64,000 bases of DNA from Megascapheus bottae (taxonomy: Eukaryota > Chordata > Mammalia > Rodentia > Geomyidae): positions 47,291,358 through 47,355,357 of the forward strand of contig JANJXV010000004.1 of assembly GCA_024803745.1 (NCBI GenBank). Direction: 5' to 3'. The position numbers and the translations under genes were made by a program. Shown here one piece after another: positions 36,435 through 47,039 of this stretch (position 1 is its first letter; every line of letters begins with the position of its first letter). The notes below the pieces were generated by a model that saw only the letters and a program-made list of their open reading frames with translations, searched no databases and was not told the DNA's origin.

Positions 36435-37448
36435 ATTCCGTTCAAATTTTGTATTGGCTTCAAATTTACTATATAGAGAATAACACAGCAGTAACACCTT
36501 ACTGTGGTTACTTTTATTTCTGTTTTTGCTTTCACCCTTACTATCTTTATGTTTTGCACATGAATTTTTGGAGCATACAACTAGATTTTTTCATCTATTT
36601 TTAATTGTAATTAATAGAAGGGTTATATTATATTCACCAGATAGAAGGTACATTACTTCACAAACATTGATACCCTTTCTCATGTCTTGGTCCCCATTTC
36701 CCTCCTCTCTACTCCCACCCTTCATCTTGTTTTCTCCCCTTCCCTATCCAATTTCAAATAACCAAATAAGCATATGTCCAGCATATCAGATAACAAGGTG
36801 AAATACTATAACAATATGAGATAACCAAGGGACAGCAAGAGAGATGAGAGATAACATAGTACATTAAGGAAAACAATCACTCATTATATGGCTTTTGTTT
36901 CTATATCCTGGAGGTCCTATCATTTAGTGTCATACTATATGGCCTTATGTATCTAGGTTTTGCTATATTGTAAATCTCTGCTAGGAGAGCCCAAGGTTTC
37001 TACTGATTATGACAAATGAGGGAAACCATTGAGCCTATGTTCCTTTGAGTCTGGCTTACTTCACTTAATATGATTTTTTTCTAAGTCTTTCCATTTCCTT
37101 ACAAATGGGGCATTGTCATTCTTTCTGACAGCAGCATAGAATTCCATTGTGTATAAATACCACATCTTGTTGATCCAGTCATCAACCTAGGGGCATCTGG
37201 GTTGGTTCCATATCTTTGCTATGGTAAATAGTGCTACAATGAACATCGTTGGGCCAGTGGATTTAGTATGTCCTTGTTTCTTGACGATTCGGGAAATGCC
37301 AAGTAGTGGAGTTGCTGGGTCATAGGGGAGCTCTATATTTAGTCTTTTGAGGAACTGCCATACTGCTTTCCATAGTGGTTTAACAAGTTTACACTCCCAC
37401 CAACAGTGTAGTAGTGATTCCTCCTGGCCACATCTCTGCCAGCATCTG

Positions 37449-38071
37449 TTGGAGGTAAAAGCAGATACACTGAAAACTTTACAAGAAGGAATAGGAAATA
37501 TACTAGGTCTCTTTGGCAGAGGTCAATACTTTCTTATAAGGACCCAGAAACACAGCAAATGGGAGAAAGTCTGGATAAGTTGGACTGCATTAAACTGCAG
37601 AGCTTCTATATGGCAAAGGACACAGCTAGCAAGCTAACTAGAAAGCCTACAGAGTGGAAGAAGATCTTCACTAACCATACAACAGATAAAGATCTCATAT
37701 CTAAAATATATTAACAGCTAAAAAAATTGAATCACTCCCAAACTAATCTCCAAGGAAACAACCATCCTATTAAAAGATGGGCCAAAGACTTAAAGATAGT
37801 CTTCTCTGAAAGAAGAAATAAGAATGGCCTATAGATACATAAAGAAATGTTCAACATCTCTGGACATAAAAGAAATGCAACCAAGACATGAGAAAGGGTA
37901 TCAATGTATGTGAAGTAATGCACCTTCCATCTGGTGAATGTAATGTAACCCTTCTATTAATTACAATAAAAAATATATGAAAAAAAGAAATGCAAATCAA
38001 AACAACTCTAAGATTCCACCTCACTCCAGTTAGAATGGCCATGATCAAGAAATCTAATGACAATACATTGT
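37449..38071 (+). pseudogene. L1 ORF2 C-terminal fragment (inverted part)
   Basis: Translates in pieces to L1 ORF2 C-terminal sequence (for example LKTLQEGIGNILGLFGRGQ, and later the segment before the Cys-rich end). Interrupted by stops, small indels and the nested L1 tail at 37881-37982. Non-functional. Confidence 0.8.
37881..37982 (+). mobile_element. Short L1 3'-end insertion (tail copy B)
   Basis: Begins 'ccaagacatgagaaagggta' and ends 'ttacaataaaaaatatatga' plus A's. The 13-bp duplication 'aaaagaaatgcaa' lies at 37868-37880 and 37983-37995, and removing the insert restores continuous ORF2 sequence. The 5' end is identical to copies A and C. Confidence 0.88.
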
Positions 38072-38072
38072 T

Positions 38073-38996
38073 TTAAATATCCAATGTATCTACTTCTATC
38101 TTTTAATGGGAAAATACCATCTATTCAAATTAGTTGACATTTTTGGCTTATTTTAATTTATTTCACTTAATTCATCCAACTGACAGACTATTTTGTTGTT
38201 CTCATTTCTTTAACTCCTCCAAAAGCTTTTCTGGAGCAACCACAACAAGTAAAGCAGGATTTCAGACCGTAGATAGTAGTGTTGAAGAATAGATAAGACT
38301 TCTGCTCTCAGGAACAGTGTATTGTAGTGGAACACAGACACTGAAGAAGCAAATGATGGACTATGTTGTAGACAGTACTGAACACATATATTTTACAATT
38401 TTGGTTCATTTTTATTGTTTTTAATCTTATCAGGAACATTTGTTCCTCTATCTCCTCTTCCCATCCACTGTTCTCTGAAGTGCTCAGATTACATTCTCTA
38501 GGTCTTTTTTGTGTATTTTTCTTCTAGGTCATCTACTCTGGCTAAATAAACTAGTTACTATTACCTTTACTAAGCTCTTTATTTTGTCCTTCTACTTTTC
38601 TACATTTTTCAAATGCACTTTCCTCATAAAACACATTTATACATTTCATATATGTGTGAGTGAACTGTATTTTGACTTTTTATAGTGTTCGTTGTGTTTC
38701 ATAACTTTTAGGAAGATACCAGTGAAAATGTCACTGAAGTAACTCAGAACTGAGTAATTTCTAATGTAAGAACATTGCTAGTATTTTCCCCACTTGTTTA
38801 GTTTGCAAATAATGCCACAAAATAGTGAATAATTGTTGATACCATACAAACAGTAAATAATTTTTCAATCAAATTGGAATTGCATCTCAGACCAACCTCC
38901 CATCTTGATCTTAATGGGCAAAAATGTTTAAATGAGTAGGAATAAATAGCAAGCATAGAAAAATATAGTTGCTTTATTCTTCAAAAAAATATTTGT
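38073..38996. other. Mostly unique stretch
   Basis: A segment at about 38240-38370 ('tctgctctcaggaacagtgt', 'acacagacactgaagaagca') resembles the one at 39920-40050 and may be an ancient CR1/L3-like LINE. Nothing else recognised. Confidence 0.4.
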
Positions 38997-38997
38997 G

Positions 38998-39187
38998 GAG
39001 CCAGGAGTTTAGCCTAGTGGTAGAGTGGTTGCGTAGCATGCACAAAGACCTGGGTTTGATTTCTTGGTACCACATACATAGAAAAAAAAAAAGCCAGAAG
39101 TGGTGCTGAGGCTCAAGTGGTAGAGCTCTAGCCTTGAGAAAGCCCAAGGACAGTGCTCAGGCCCTGAGTACAAACCCCAGGACTAGG
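38998..39187 (+). mobile_element. IDL-Geo SINE
   Basis: IDL head 'gtttagcctagtggtagagt' with B-box-like 'gggtttgatttc', an A-run between monomers, and Geo ending 'ccccaggactagg'. Confidence 0.85.
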
Positions 39188-39205
39188 AAAAAAAAAACAA
39201 AACTG

Positions 39206-39377
39206 AGGGCCAGGAACATAGCTTAGTGGTAGAGTGCTCTCCTAGCATGCACAAAGCCTGGATTCAATTCCTCAGTAAAGCCAGAAGTGGTGGTGTGGCT
39301 CAAGTGGCAGGGCACTAGCCTTGAGTAAAAAGTGTCTAAGGACAGTGCCCAGGCCCTGAGTTCAAGCACCAGGATTG

Positions 39378-39378
<1 letters not shown>
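39206..39378 (+). mobile_element. IDL-Geo SINE, shortened linker
   Basis: Directly follows another IDL-Geo. The inter-monomer 'accacatacatag' is missing, so IDL runs straight into Geo ('cctcagtaaagccagaagtg'). The Geo carries 'gagtaaaaagtgtctaagga', a variant shared with the copy at 51987. Confidence 0.85.

Positions 39379-39417
<39 letters not shown>
39379..39417. repeat. (TA)n microsatellite at SINE tail
   Basis: Pure TA array exactly where the SINE's A tail should be. Confidence 0.95.
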
Positions 39418-39420
<3 letters not shown>

Positions 39421-39660
39421 GAAGCCCATCACTGTGGTTCACACCTGTAATCCTAGCTACTCAGGAGGCTGAGATCTGAGGACCAAGGTTCAAAGCCAGG
39501 TGGGCACAAAATGACTTGAGACTCTTATTTCCAATTAATCTCTAAAAATTGGGAGATGGGGCGTGGCTCAAGGTAGGGCAGTAGCCTTGAGCTGAAGAGC
39601 TCAGGGACAGTACCCAGGCAGAGTTCAAGCCCCATGACCCACACACACTCACACACACAA
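39421..39660 (+). mobile_element. B1-Geo SINE
   Basis: B1-like head 'ggttcacacctgtaatccta', linker 'ttccaattaatctct', and a Geo variant with 'ggcgtggctcaaggtagggc' and 'caggcagagttcaagcccca', a subfamily shared with 55534. The tail has become CA-rich. Confidence 0.85.
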
Positions 39661-40614
39661 AATGGAAAACACTTCAAATGATTAAATAGCCACAATTAAG
39701 TCTTTAGGAAAATTAAGTATGTAACAGGAATACATTAAAATAGAAGTGTACCACTCAGTTCAATAAAAGTCTATCTTGCTCTTTGGGATCTGGGTTGACA
39801 AGAACTAGAGATAACAGAATAGAGAAGAGGGAAGAAAAACTAGAAAAAAATTACATTAGCTCTAAATGTTCCTAGTTCTTTGAAAATTTAGGCAAATTGT
39901 TAACATATTCATGTAACAATTTTTAAAATGGAAGGAACACTGATTATATACCAAGAACTGTACAGAAAATGCCTACATGAAATAGACTGAATATTTACTT
40001 TCAAGGAGCTGGAGATTAGTGGGGGGAAAAAGATAAATAGATAGCTGGAAGAAAATGTAAGTATTAGGACAGAAGAATCTGTGAAGTGCAACTGGGTTTC
40101 TCAGGCAGGAGTCTCTGTAAAGGTTCCAGGTGAATTTGTTTTGCAGCTGAGAAAACAGCATGAGAGCTAGGAAAGGCAGACTTTCATGCTTTCAGAGCAG
40201 TTAAGCTCTCTTGTACTTGCAGATATTGTAGTGGCAAATTGATAATATTTAAAATTCTATTAATGTCACACCATGAAACTATCATTATCTTTTGCATAGA
40301 TGGCTTCAAAATATTTCATAAAGTTATTACTAACCATGAATTCATGCATTTTTGCATTCTTCATCTTTAAAACCCACCATAAACTGACTGAGAAATAATT
40401 TTAAAGTTGATAAACCCCCAAAGATGAAAGGAACAGAAATGGAAAAGAAACTATAAAAATGCTATCAAAAGCATCCCTAAAATATCAATATGAGGATATA
40501 TTGTGAATACAAACTATTTAGTAAACCAGATAAAGCTAAAACTTCAACCTGCTTTGAAGAAAGTCAATAAGGAAGTTGCAATTTCACATCTAAAACTCAA
40601 AAAATTCTAAGTCC
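39661..40614. other. Mostly unique stretch
   Basis: Contains a possible ancient LINE fragment at 39920-40050 ('tttcaaggagctggagatta'). No gene recognised. Confidence 0.4.
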
Positions 40615-41100
40615 AGAGATTCAAAGACACATGTTGTCTCTCATATGTGGATGTTACATATAGTTCATAAATACACAATTAAACACATAGAGGGTTGTAT
40701 GCAACTGTACATAACCATACTAGCTAAAGCATGGGGTGGATTTAAATGTAACAACTCTTTAGAACTAGTATATCAGAGTCTAACAAATGAATAGCAGGAA
40801 ACTGGTACTTGTATGGTTCTCCACTTGTATGTAGAGAAGTTCAAGGAGAACAGGCTAAACAATGAGAGGAAGAAAGTGGGAAAATACAGTCATAATAATT
40901 AATGCATATCCTATGAAACTAGAAAAATTTGAGGGAGGACTGGAATCCATAAGGATGTGGGAAAAATGAAAGGAATAGTATCAGTCAAGATTCTTTGTAC
41001 TCATAAAGTGACATGTTGAATAGTTACCTCTTTGTACAACTACTTAGAGATAAAATACATTATTTGAAAGTCTAAGTACATGAAAATACTAGATTTCTCT
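40615..41100 (+). mobile_element. Old L1 3'UTR, sense
   Basis: 'ttgtctctcatatgtggatg', 'catatcctatgaaactagaa', 'gtcaagattctttgtactca' and 'agttacctctttgtacaact' follow the order of an old L1 3'UTR. Confidence 0.65.
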
Positions 41101-41279
41101 GAGGATGGATTGTTAATGTAGGTGAAACAATATGTATATAAAAAAAGAGTAGCCAAAATAAATTTGGTTGAATATTTAGCGACCTATGTTGATCCCTCAA
41201 TAGAAATTCAGAGGATACTTTTTATATGGGTTTGTACAGCAAAAGACAAGTTGAGATATGAGTAATGTAAGATGAAATG

Positions 41280-41361
41280 TGAATTTCTGTACCCTTAAAC
41301 ATTGTTGATGGCAGTGTCAATTAGGGAAGCACTATAGAAATCAACAGGAGGAGCCATCAGA

Positions 41362-41395
<34 letters not shown>

Positions 41396-42035
41396 AGAAG
41401 AAGAAGAAGAAGAAGAAGAAGAAGAAGAAGAAGAAGAAGAAGAAGAAGAAGAAGAAAAGGAGGAGGAGGAGGAGGAAGAAGAGGAAGAAGAAGAAGAAGT
41501 GGAGGAGGAGGAGGAAGAGGAAGAGGAAGAAGAAGAAGAAGTGGAGGAGGAGGAGGAGGAGCAGCAGCAGCAGCAGGAGCAGCAGCAGGAGCAGCAGCGG
41601 CAGCAGCAACAGCAACAGCATCTATGGTTCTGCTAGACTATATTTGAGCATATGTTTAAAGGAATGTAAGTTTCTTGCACATCCATGTTTATAGCAGTAT
41701 TAGTCACAAGAGCCAAGCAATGAAATTAGCCTGTGGATAGATAAAATGTGAGGCACACATGCAACAGAATATTATTCAACAATTAAAAAATAAAATTATG
41801 CTATTTGCAGGAAAATGTATGGAGCTGGAGAACAATACGTTAAGTCAGATAAGGCAAGCTCAGAAAGGCAAGTATCACATGTGTTCACTCATATGTAGGT
41901 TCTAAACTTAAAACAAAATAATAATATGATAAGATTACAAAAGCAGTACAAATAGGGGAAGATTTGAGGGAGGAAACTACAAAGGATTTCCAGGAGTCAA
42001 TTCTGTCAAGGTGAAAGTAAAGATATAAATGAATA
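41280..42035 (+). mobile_element. Old L1 ORF2 end + 3'UTR, sense
   Basis: Sense L1 from 'aaacattgttgatggcagtg' through 'catccatgtttatagcagta', 'gcaacagaatattattcaac' and 'ggaaaatgtatggagctgga' to 'tcacatgtgttcactcatat'. A trinucleotide array at 41360-41620 splits it. Confidence 0.75.
41360..41620. repeat. (GAA)n-(GGA)n-(GCA)n compound microsatellite
   Basis: About 90 bp of GAA followed by alternating GGA/GAA blocks, then GCA/GGA and CAGCAA units. The reverse strand reads as a long Leu/Phe frame, an artefact. It sits inside an L1 copy. Confidence 0.96.
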
Positions 42036-42505
42036 TATATAGTTATTTGCATAGTTATATATAACTATATATAGTTGTATATAGGAAAATGACAATAAAA
42101 CTTACTAAAAACAACAAGATAAAAGTCAGAAGGTTATAAAGTATAGTACAAACAGTGATTTTGATTAAAACACATGTGCATATATATAAATATCACAAGA
42201 AAGCCTCTGTCCAATTAATACATGGAGACAAATTTTAAATTAAACAATTTTGAAAAGCCTTTGGAAAAATATGTATGAAGTCAGTCTCACTGACAAAGTT
42301 TCACTAGTTCTTTTATTTAAGAAGTTCTAAAAAACATATACATGTTTTCTCATTGACAGCTAGGTTATGTAGAAAGTATTGTTGTTCATTGTGTCACTTT
42401 TAGCATATTCTAATTACTGTTATAAATATCATAGATGTGCCTCTTAATTTAAAATTCTGAAGTAAAATTGAAGTAACTGTCATGTTTAATTTCCTCCTTT
42501 TGAGG
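42036..42505. other. Unique AT-rich; short palindrome
   Basis: Near 42051-42075 there are AT-rich inverted repeats including an 18-bp perfect palindrome built on 'atagttat'. No gene seen. Confidence 0.5.
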
Positions 42506-42612
42506 CCAAGACATGAGAAAGGGTATCAATGTATGTGAAGTAATGCACCTTCTATCTGGTGAATATAATGTAACGCTTTTATTAATTACAATAAAAAATA
42601 TATGAAAAAAAG
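42506..42612 (+). mobile_element. Short L1 3'-end insertion (tail copy C)
   Basis: Begins 'ccaagacatgagaaagggta' and ends 'ttacaataaaaaatatatga' plus A's, with the same boundaries as copy B. I could not find a convincing target duplication. Confidence 0.82.
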
Positions 42613-42628
42613 AATAGGCAAAATAAAG

Positions 42629-42846
42629 GCTGGGAGTTCAGCCTAATAGTAGCATACTAGCCTAGCATTCACAAACACCAGAGTTTGATTCCTTGGTACC
42701 AAATATACAGAAAAAGCTGGAAGTTGTGCTGAGGCTCAAGTGGTAGAGCTCTGTCTAGCCTTGAGAAAGTCCAAGGACGGTGTGCAGGCCCTGAGCTTAA
42801 ACCCACGACTGGCAAAAATAAATAAATAAATAAATAAATAAAAAAA
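42629..42846 (+). mobile_element. IDL-Geo SINE
   Basis: IDL head 'gttcagcctaatagtagcat', Geo with a 4-base 'tcta' duplication in 'gctctgtctagcc', and a tail converted to (AAAT)n (about 42815-42842). Confidence 0.82.
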
Positions 42847-42960
42847 GACTGAGCAAAAGAGCCAGGCATCAGTGGCTCACTCCTGTAATCCTAGCTATTC
42901 AGTAGGATGAGATCTGAGGATCCCGATTCAAAGGCAGCCCAGCACAAAAGTTTGTGAGAC

Positions 42961-44171
42961 TTTTTTTTCATATATTTTTATTGCAATTAATAGAAGGTTT
43001 ACATTATATTCACCAGATAGAAGGTGCATTACTTCACATACATCGATACCCTTTCTCATGTCTTGGTCCCCATTTCGCTCCCTTCACCCCCACCCTTCAT
43101 CTTGTTTTCTCCTCTTCCCTATCCAATTTCAAATAACCAAATACATATTTATCCAATATATCAGATAACCAGGTGAAATACTGTAACAATATGAGATAAC
43201 CAAGGGACAGCAAAAGAGATGAGAGATAAAGACAACAATCACTCATTATATGGTATTTGTTTTTATATCCTAGAGGTCCTTTCATTTAGTGTCATACTAT
43301 ATGGTCTTATGTATCTAGGTTTTTTTCTATTGTAAATCTCTGCTAGGAGAGCCCAAGGTTTCTAGTGATTATGACAAATGAGGGAAACCATTGAGTCTAT
43401 GTTCCTTTGAGTCTGGCTTACTTCACTTAATATGATTTTTTCTGCAGAGCTTCTCTAGGGCAAAGGACATAGCTAGCAAATTAAATGGGAAGCCTACAGA
43501 ATGGGAGAAGATCTTCACTAACCATACAATGGACAAAGGCCTCATATCTAAAATATATCAACAGCTCAAAAAATTGAATCACTCCAAAACTAATCTCCAA
43601 AGTAACAACCATCCCATTAAAAGATGGGCCAAAGACTTAAAGAGAGTCTTCTCTGAAGAAGAAACGAAAATGGCCTATAGACACATGAAGAAATGCTCGA
43701 CATCTCTGGTCATAAAAGAAATGCAAATCAAAACAACTCTAAGATTCCACCTCACTCCAGTTAGAATGGCCAGGATCAGGAAAACGAATAACAACACATG
43801 CTGGAGGGGATGTGGCCAGGAGGGATCCCTACTACACTGTTGGTGGGAGTGCAAACTCCTTTAACCACTATGGAAAGCAGTATGGCAGTACCTCAAAAGA
43901 CTAAACATAGAGCTCCCCTCTGACCCAGCAATTCCACTACTCAGCATTTACCCAACCGTTCAGAAACAAGGGCATACTAAATCCACTAGCACAATGATGT
44001 TCATTGCAGCACTATTTACCATAGCAAAGGTATGGGACCAACCCAGATGTCCCTCAGTTGATGAGTGGATTAACAAGATGTGGTATTTATACACAATGGA
44101 ATTCTATGCTGCTATCAGAAAAAAATGGTATCACCCCATTTGTAAGGAAATGGAAAGACTTAGAAAAAGTC
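42961..44171 (-). mobile_element. 5'-inverted (twin-primed) L1 in a SINE
   Basis: Minus-strand reading: 43442-42961 is the L1 3'UTR to its A tail; 43443-44171 is the preceding ORF2 C-terminal segment, inverted. The ORF2 piece ends '...ggaaagacttagaaaaag' and the UTR piece starts '...aatcatattaag', adjacent in L1. A 19-bp duplication with three mismatches (42946-42964, 44165-44183) flanks it. A clean twin-priming event. Confidence 0.88.
43445..44171 (+). pseudogene. L1 ORF2 C-terminal fragment
   Basis: Two open pieces (43529-43864 and 43994-44171) cover the ORF2 C-terminus, with recognisable [15 protein letters not shown], the Cys motif [28 protein letters not shown] and YTMEFYAAI. A stop and frame change separate them. 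ORF2 encodes the endonuclease and reverse transcriptase; only the region after the RT domain survives here, so it is inactive. Confidence 0.92.
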
Positions 44172-44310
44172 TGTGAAACTCTTATCTCCAATTAACTACC
44201 AGAAAACCAGAAGAGGCCCTGTGGCTCAACAGGGAGAAGCACTAGCTTTGAGCTGAAGAGCACAAGGACAGCACCCAGGACCAAAGTTCCAGCCCCATGA
44301 CTGATCAAAC

Positions 44311-46105
44311 CCCATCTCCCAACCCCCAAAAAAGAACCAAGAAGGAGCAAAAAGTGCTAAATGCTACTCTGCATCCTAAAAGCTTAGCCTCTGTGTGAAT
44401 ACATATTCTATCACTTGGTAATAGTCAAGCTGACTAATAGCTACACTAGGGCAGAATCTTTTTTCCTAGTTATTTTTCTTGGACTTAACATAAAGTCAGG
44501 TCCATCAAGGTCTTTTTTTTTCTGAGGCAAGAAATTGATCTCTACTTATAAAAAATCAGGATAGGCATTTTTGAATTATAATCAAATGTTACCCTTCTCT
44601 CCTCAGTCTGGAACTACAGAATGAGCTCACTGAATTACATTCACCATTAAAAAATTATTTTAGAAGACCCCTGACAACAGTAAAACCATCCTCATTCTTT
44701 CAGTGTACTCACATATTTTTTTTTGCACAGGCCCAGGACATAAGGAATCAAAACCACCTCTGATGTCTTCTGACAGATTGGAGATGAATCTGATGCCACA
44801 GTGGGGCACACGCCAAGGACATCTAGAAGCAAATGACAAAAATTAACCTCTTCAGATTCTGTGCAGACAGAGAAGTAACTCTGAGATTTATAAACTCTGA
44901 CTATATCAACAGGAGACTCAAATCCATTAACTGCAGCTTTGTTCTGTTTCAAGATTTTATCAAAAATAGAATATTTTACTATGCCAGGTTTTCTACATCA
45001 AAAACTAACTCCTCTGAATGTGTTAGCCTGTTTCCATTTCAAAAAAGACAGAAACATAGACAAGGCATTGACATAGTAAGGAGCTTTATGAGTTTTATAC
45101 CAAGAAATTTCACTCATTTTCTGACAAGACATCTTAAGGTAATCTAGTAGAAACCTTAGGGCCAGTATAAACTAGAATGTATTTGTATGTTTTAAAAGGA
45201 AAATGACATCTTCTTAGTAGGAATATTAAAATAAAATTTAGCGCAGGACCTGAAGCACAGTATTTTAAAAGGCAAAATTTGTTGTTTTAGATGTTACTCT
45301 CATCATTCAAAGTCTACACATGCTTCTAGTAACCACAATATTTACTCCCATTCCAAGAGGTAATTAAGACAGTTGAGAATTAATTGCTGAGCAATGAAAG
45401 TAAGAAAGTAGAAAATTTTATTGGTAAGGAAAAGAATGTTCAGTGAACTCAAGGACTATCTTAAAACAAAAATTAACAGCAGCATCACAGTACCACAGTA
45501 CAAAAAATAGGGGAGAAGAAGATGTCTTCAGTAACACATAATGTCCTGTAAGGATGACAAGGCCATCCTATCAATTCTCCCTACCTTATGCTATGCCAAT
45601 ATATAACAGATACTTTGTTTTCACTTGTTCTGATTTGCCCCAACTTTGGAGGCAAAGACAATGTCTATGAATAATTAACATATTTAAAAGTAAGTATGAT
45701 CAAGAGATAAGGGGAGATAAATAAAAGGGATATGAAATAAAAAAGAAGTAAAGTAAGTTTTATGTAAAGTAGGATATATTATTGGGTCAAAATGATTATG
45801 AGTAACTGATTGTTCAATTTAGTAATATCTCTGAGAAATGTCATGAAACTGAATGAGATAGAATGGAGAAAAACATGGGAAGCCATGATAATCACCTATG
45901 GTAATCTTTATTATTTCAAGTTTGTTATGAACAACTATCAAACAGCTTCCTATAGATAGTGGGATGTCATATGTTGATAAAATATAGTAAATATTGGCAT
46001 GAAATCAATCAAAGTTATTGTGCAATGTCCCAAGTTGAAATTTGTCTATTTAAGCTAAAGCCCATTCCAAACATATAAAATTCAACCAGTGCAGTAAGAT
46101 ACAGG
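44311..46105. other. Unique sequence, nothing recognised
   Basis: AT-rich. Overlapping 86- and 104-codon frames at 44692-45147 on opposite strands have no family signature. No repeat recognised. Confidence 0.5.
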
Positions 46106-46425
46106 GAATCAGAAATCTGTGGCTTATACCTATAATCCATGCTAAATGGGATGCAGATTAAGTTTTGCCCCAATGCAATAAGTTCACAAAACCCTATCTC
46201 AGCCAATATCTGGACACAGTGATATATGTCTGTCATTCAAGCTACTCAAGAGGTTGAAGATGAAAGGATTATGGTTTCATATGAAATTGAAAACAAAATG
46301 ACAAGTGTCTCATCTCAAAGGAACAACAAAAGAAAAAAAAGAAAAGAGGATGTGGTGATCCACACCTGTCATCCCAGCTATGGTAGGAAGTTTAAAATAG
46401 GAAATCATGGTCCAGGCCAACCTCT
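46106..46425 (+). mobile_element. Three degraded B1-like SINE pieces
   Basis: B1-like starts near 46118 ('ggcttatacctataatccat'), 46211 ('gacacagtgatatatgtctg') and 46350 ('gatgtggtgatccacacctg'). All are diverged, and no Geo monomer is visible. Confidence 0.5.
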
Positions 46426-46479
46426 AGTACATGGAAACAACAACCACAAAGATAAACTTCTTGTTTCCATGTACTAGAG
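46422..46479. repeat. Perfect 19-bp hairpin, 20-nt loop
   Basis: Arms 'ctctagtacatggaaacaa' (46422-46440) and its exact reverse complement (46461-46479) straddle the B1/L1 junction. The right arm lies in L1 sequence that reads 'ttgtttccatatcctagag' in another copy (54435 region) but is altered here so that it pairs perfectly with the left arm. Confidence 0.9.
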
Positions 46480-46917
46480 TTCATGTTGCTTAGCATCATC
46501 CTATGTGGCCATATGCACATAGCTTTTGAGCTATTGTGATCCTCTACTAGGAAAATCTGAGAAACATACTAATTATTACAGATGAGGAAAGCATGGAGCT
46601 TATGTTTCTTTGTGTCTGGCTTATTTCACTTAGTAAGATTTTTTTCCAAGTCTTTCCATTTCCTGATGAATAGGGCAATGTCATTCTTTCTGATGACAGT
46701 ATAGAAATCCATTGTGTATAAATACCACATTTTTTTTTGATCTATTCATCTACTGTGAGGCATCTGGGTTTGTTCCATATATTAGTGCTGCAACGAACAT
46801 GGTTGTACTGTTAGCAAAGTATGTCCTTGTTTGTGGACATTTGGGTCAATGCCCAGAATTGGGATTGCTGGATCATAGGGGAGCTCTATGTTTAACTTTT
46901 TGGGGAATCGCCATACT
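46441..46917 (-). mobile_element. L1 ORF2 end + 3'UTR, antisense
   Basis: Antisense L1 from UTR ('gtctggcttatttcacttag') through the ORF2 C-terminus ('catcctatgtggcc', 'aaatccattgtgtataaata', 'ggatcataggggagctctat'). Truncated at both ends; its 3' terminus and A tail are missing. Confidence 0.8.
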
Positions 46918-47039
46918 AAAGAGTTTCATCAGTATGATAAAGAACTTGTATACATTTATAATTAATGATGAGATCTTTCTCTATAAGATCATTAAGAACA
47001 TTTTCACTCAGTGTAGAGGTATGACTTCGGTGGAAGAGC

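Larger units (their letters stand above)
36587..38072 (-). mobile_element. 5'-inverted (twin-primed) L1 insertion
   Basis: Read on the minus strand, 37448-36587 is the L1 3' part: from the ORF2 C-terminal Cys-rich region through the 3'UTR to the A tail. The adjoining 37449-38072 is the preceding ORF2 segment in opposite orientation. The two pieces meet in L1 coordinates with almost no loss (one begins about 'acagatgctgg', the other ends about 'gacaatacattg'). This is the classic product of twin priming during target-primed reverse transcription. A second L1 tail is nested at 37881. No clear target duplication is seen. Confidence 0.85.
42860..44310 (+). mobile_element. B1-Geo SINE split by L1
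   Basis: Left half (42860-42964): B1-like head 'ggctcactcctgtaatccta' through the linker start 'gtttgtgagac'. Right half (44165-44310) resumes with 'tctccaattaactacc' and the whole Geo monomer. The L1 at 42965-44164 lies between, flanked by a duplicated piece of the SINE itself. Confidence 0.85.

Noticed and set aside
37347..37637. 96-codon open frame
   Set aside because: It crosses the inversion junction of a twin-primed L1: the first third is antisense L1 and the rest is ORF2 sense, so the fusion is accidental.
41295..41621. 108-codon Leu/Phe frame on the minus strand
   Set aside because: Translation of GAA/GGA/GCA repeats; not a membrane protein.
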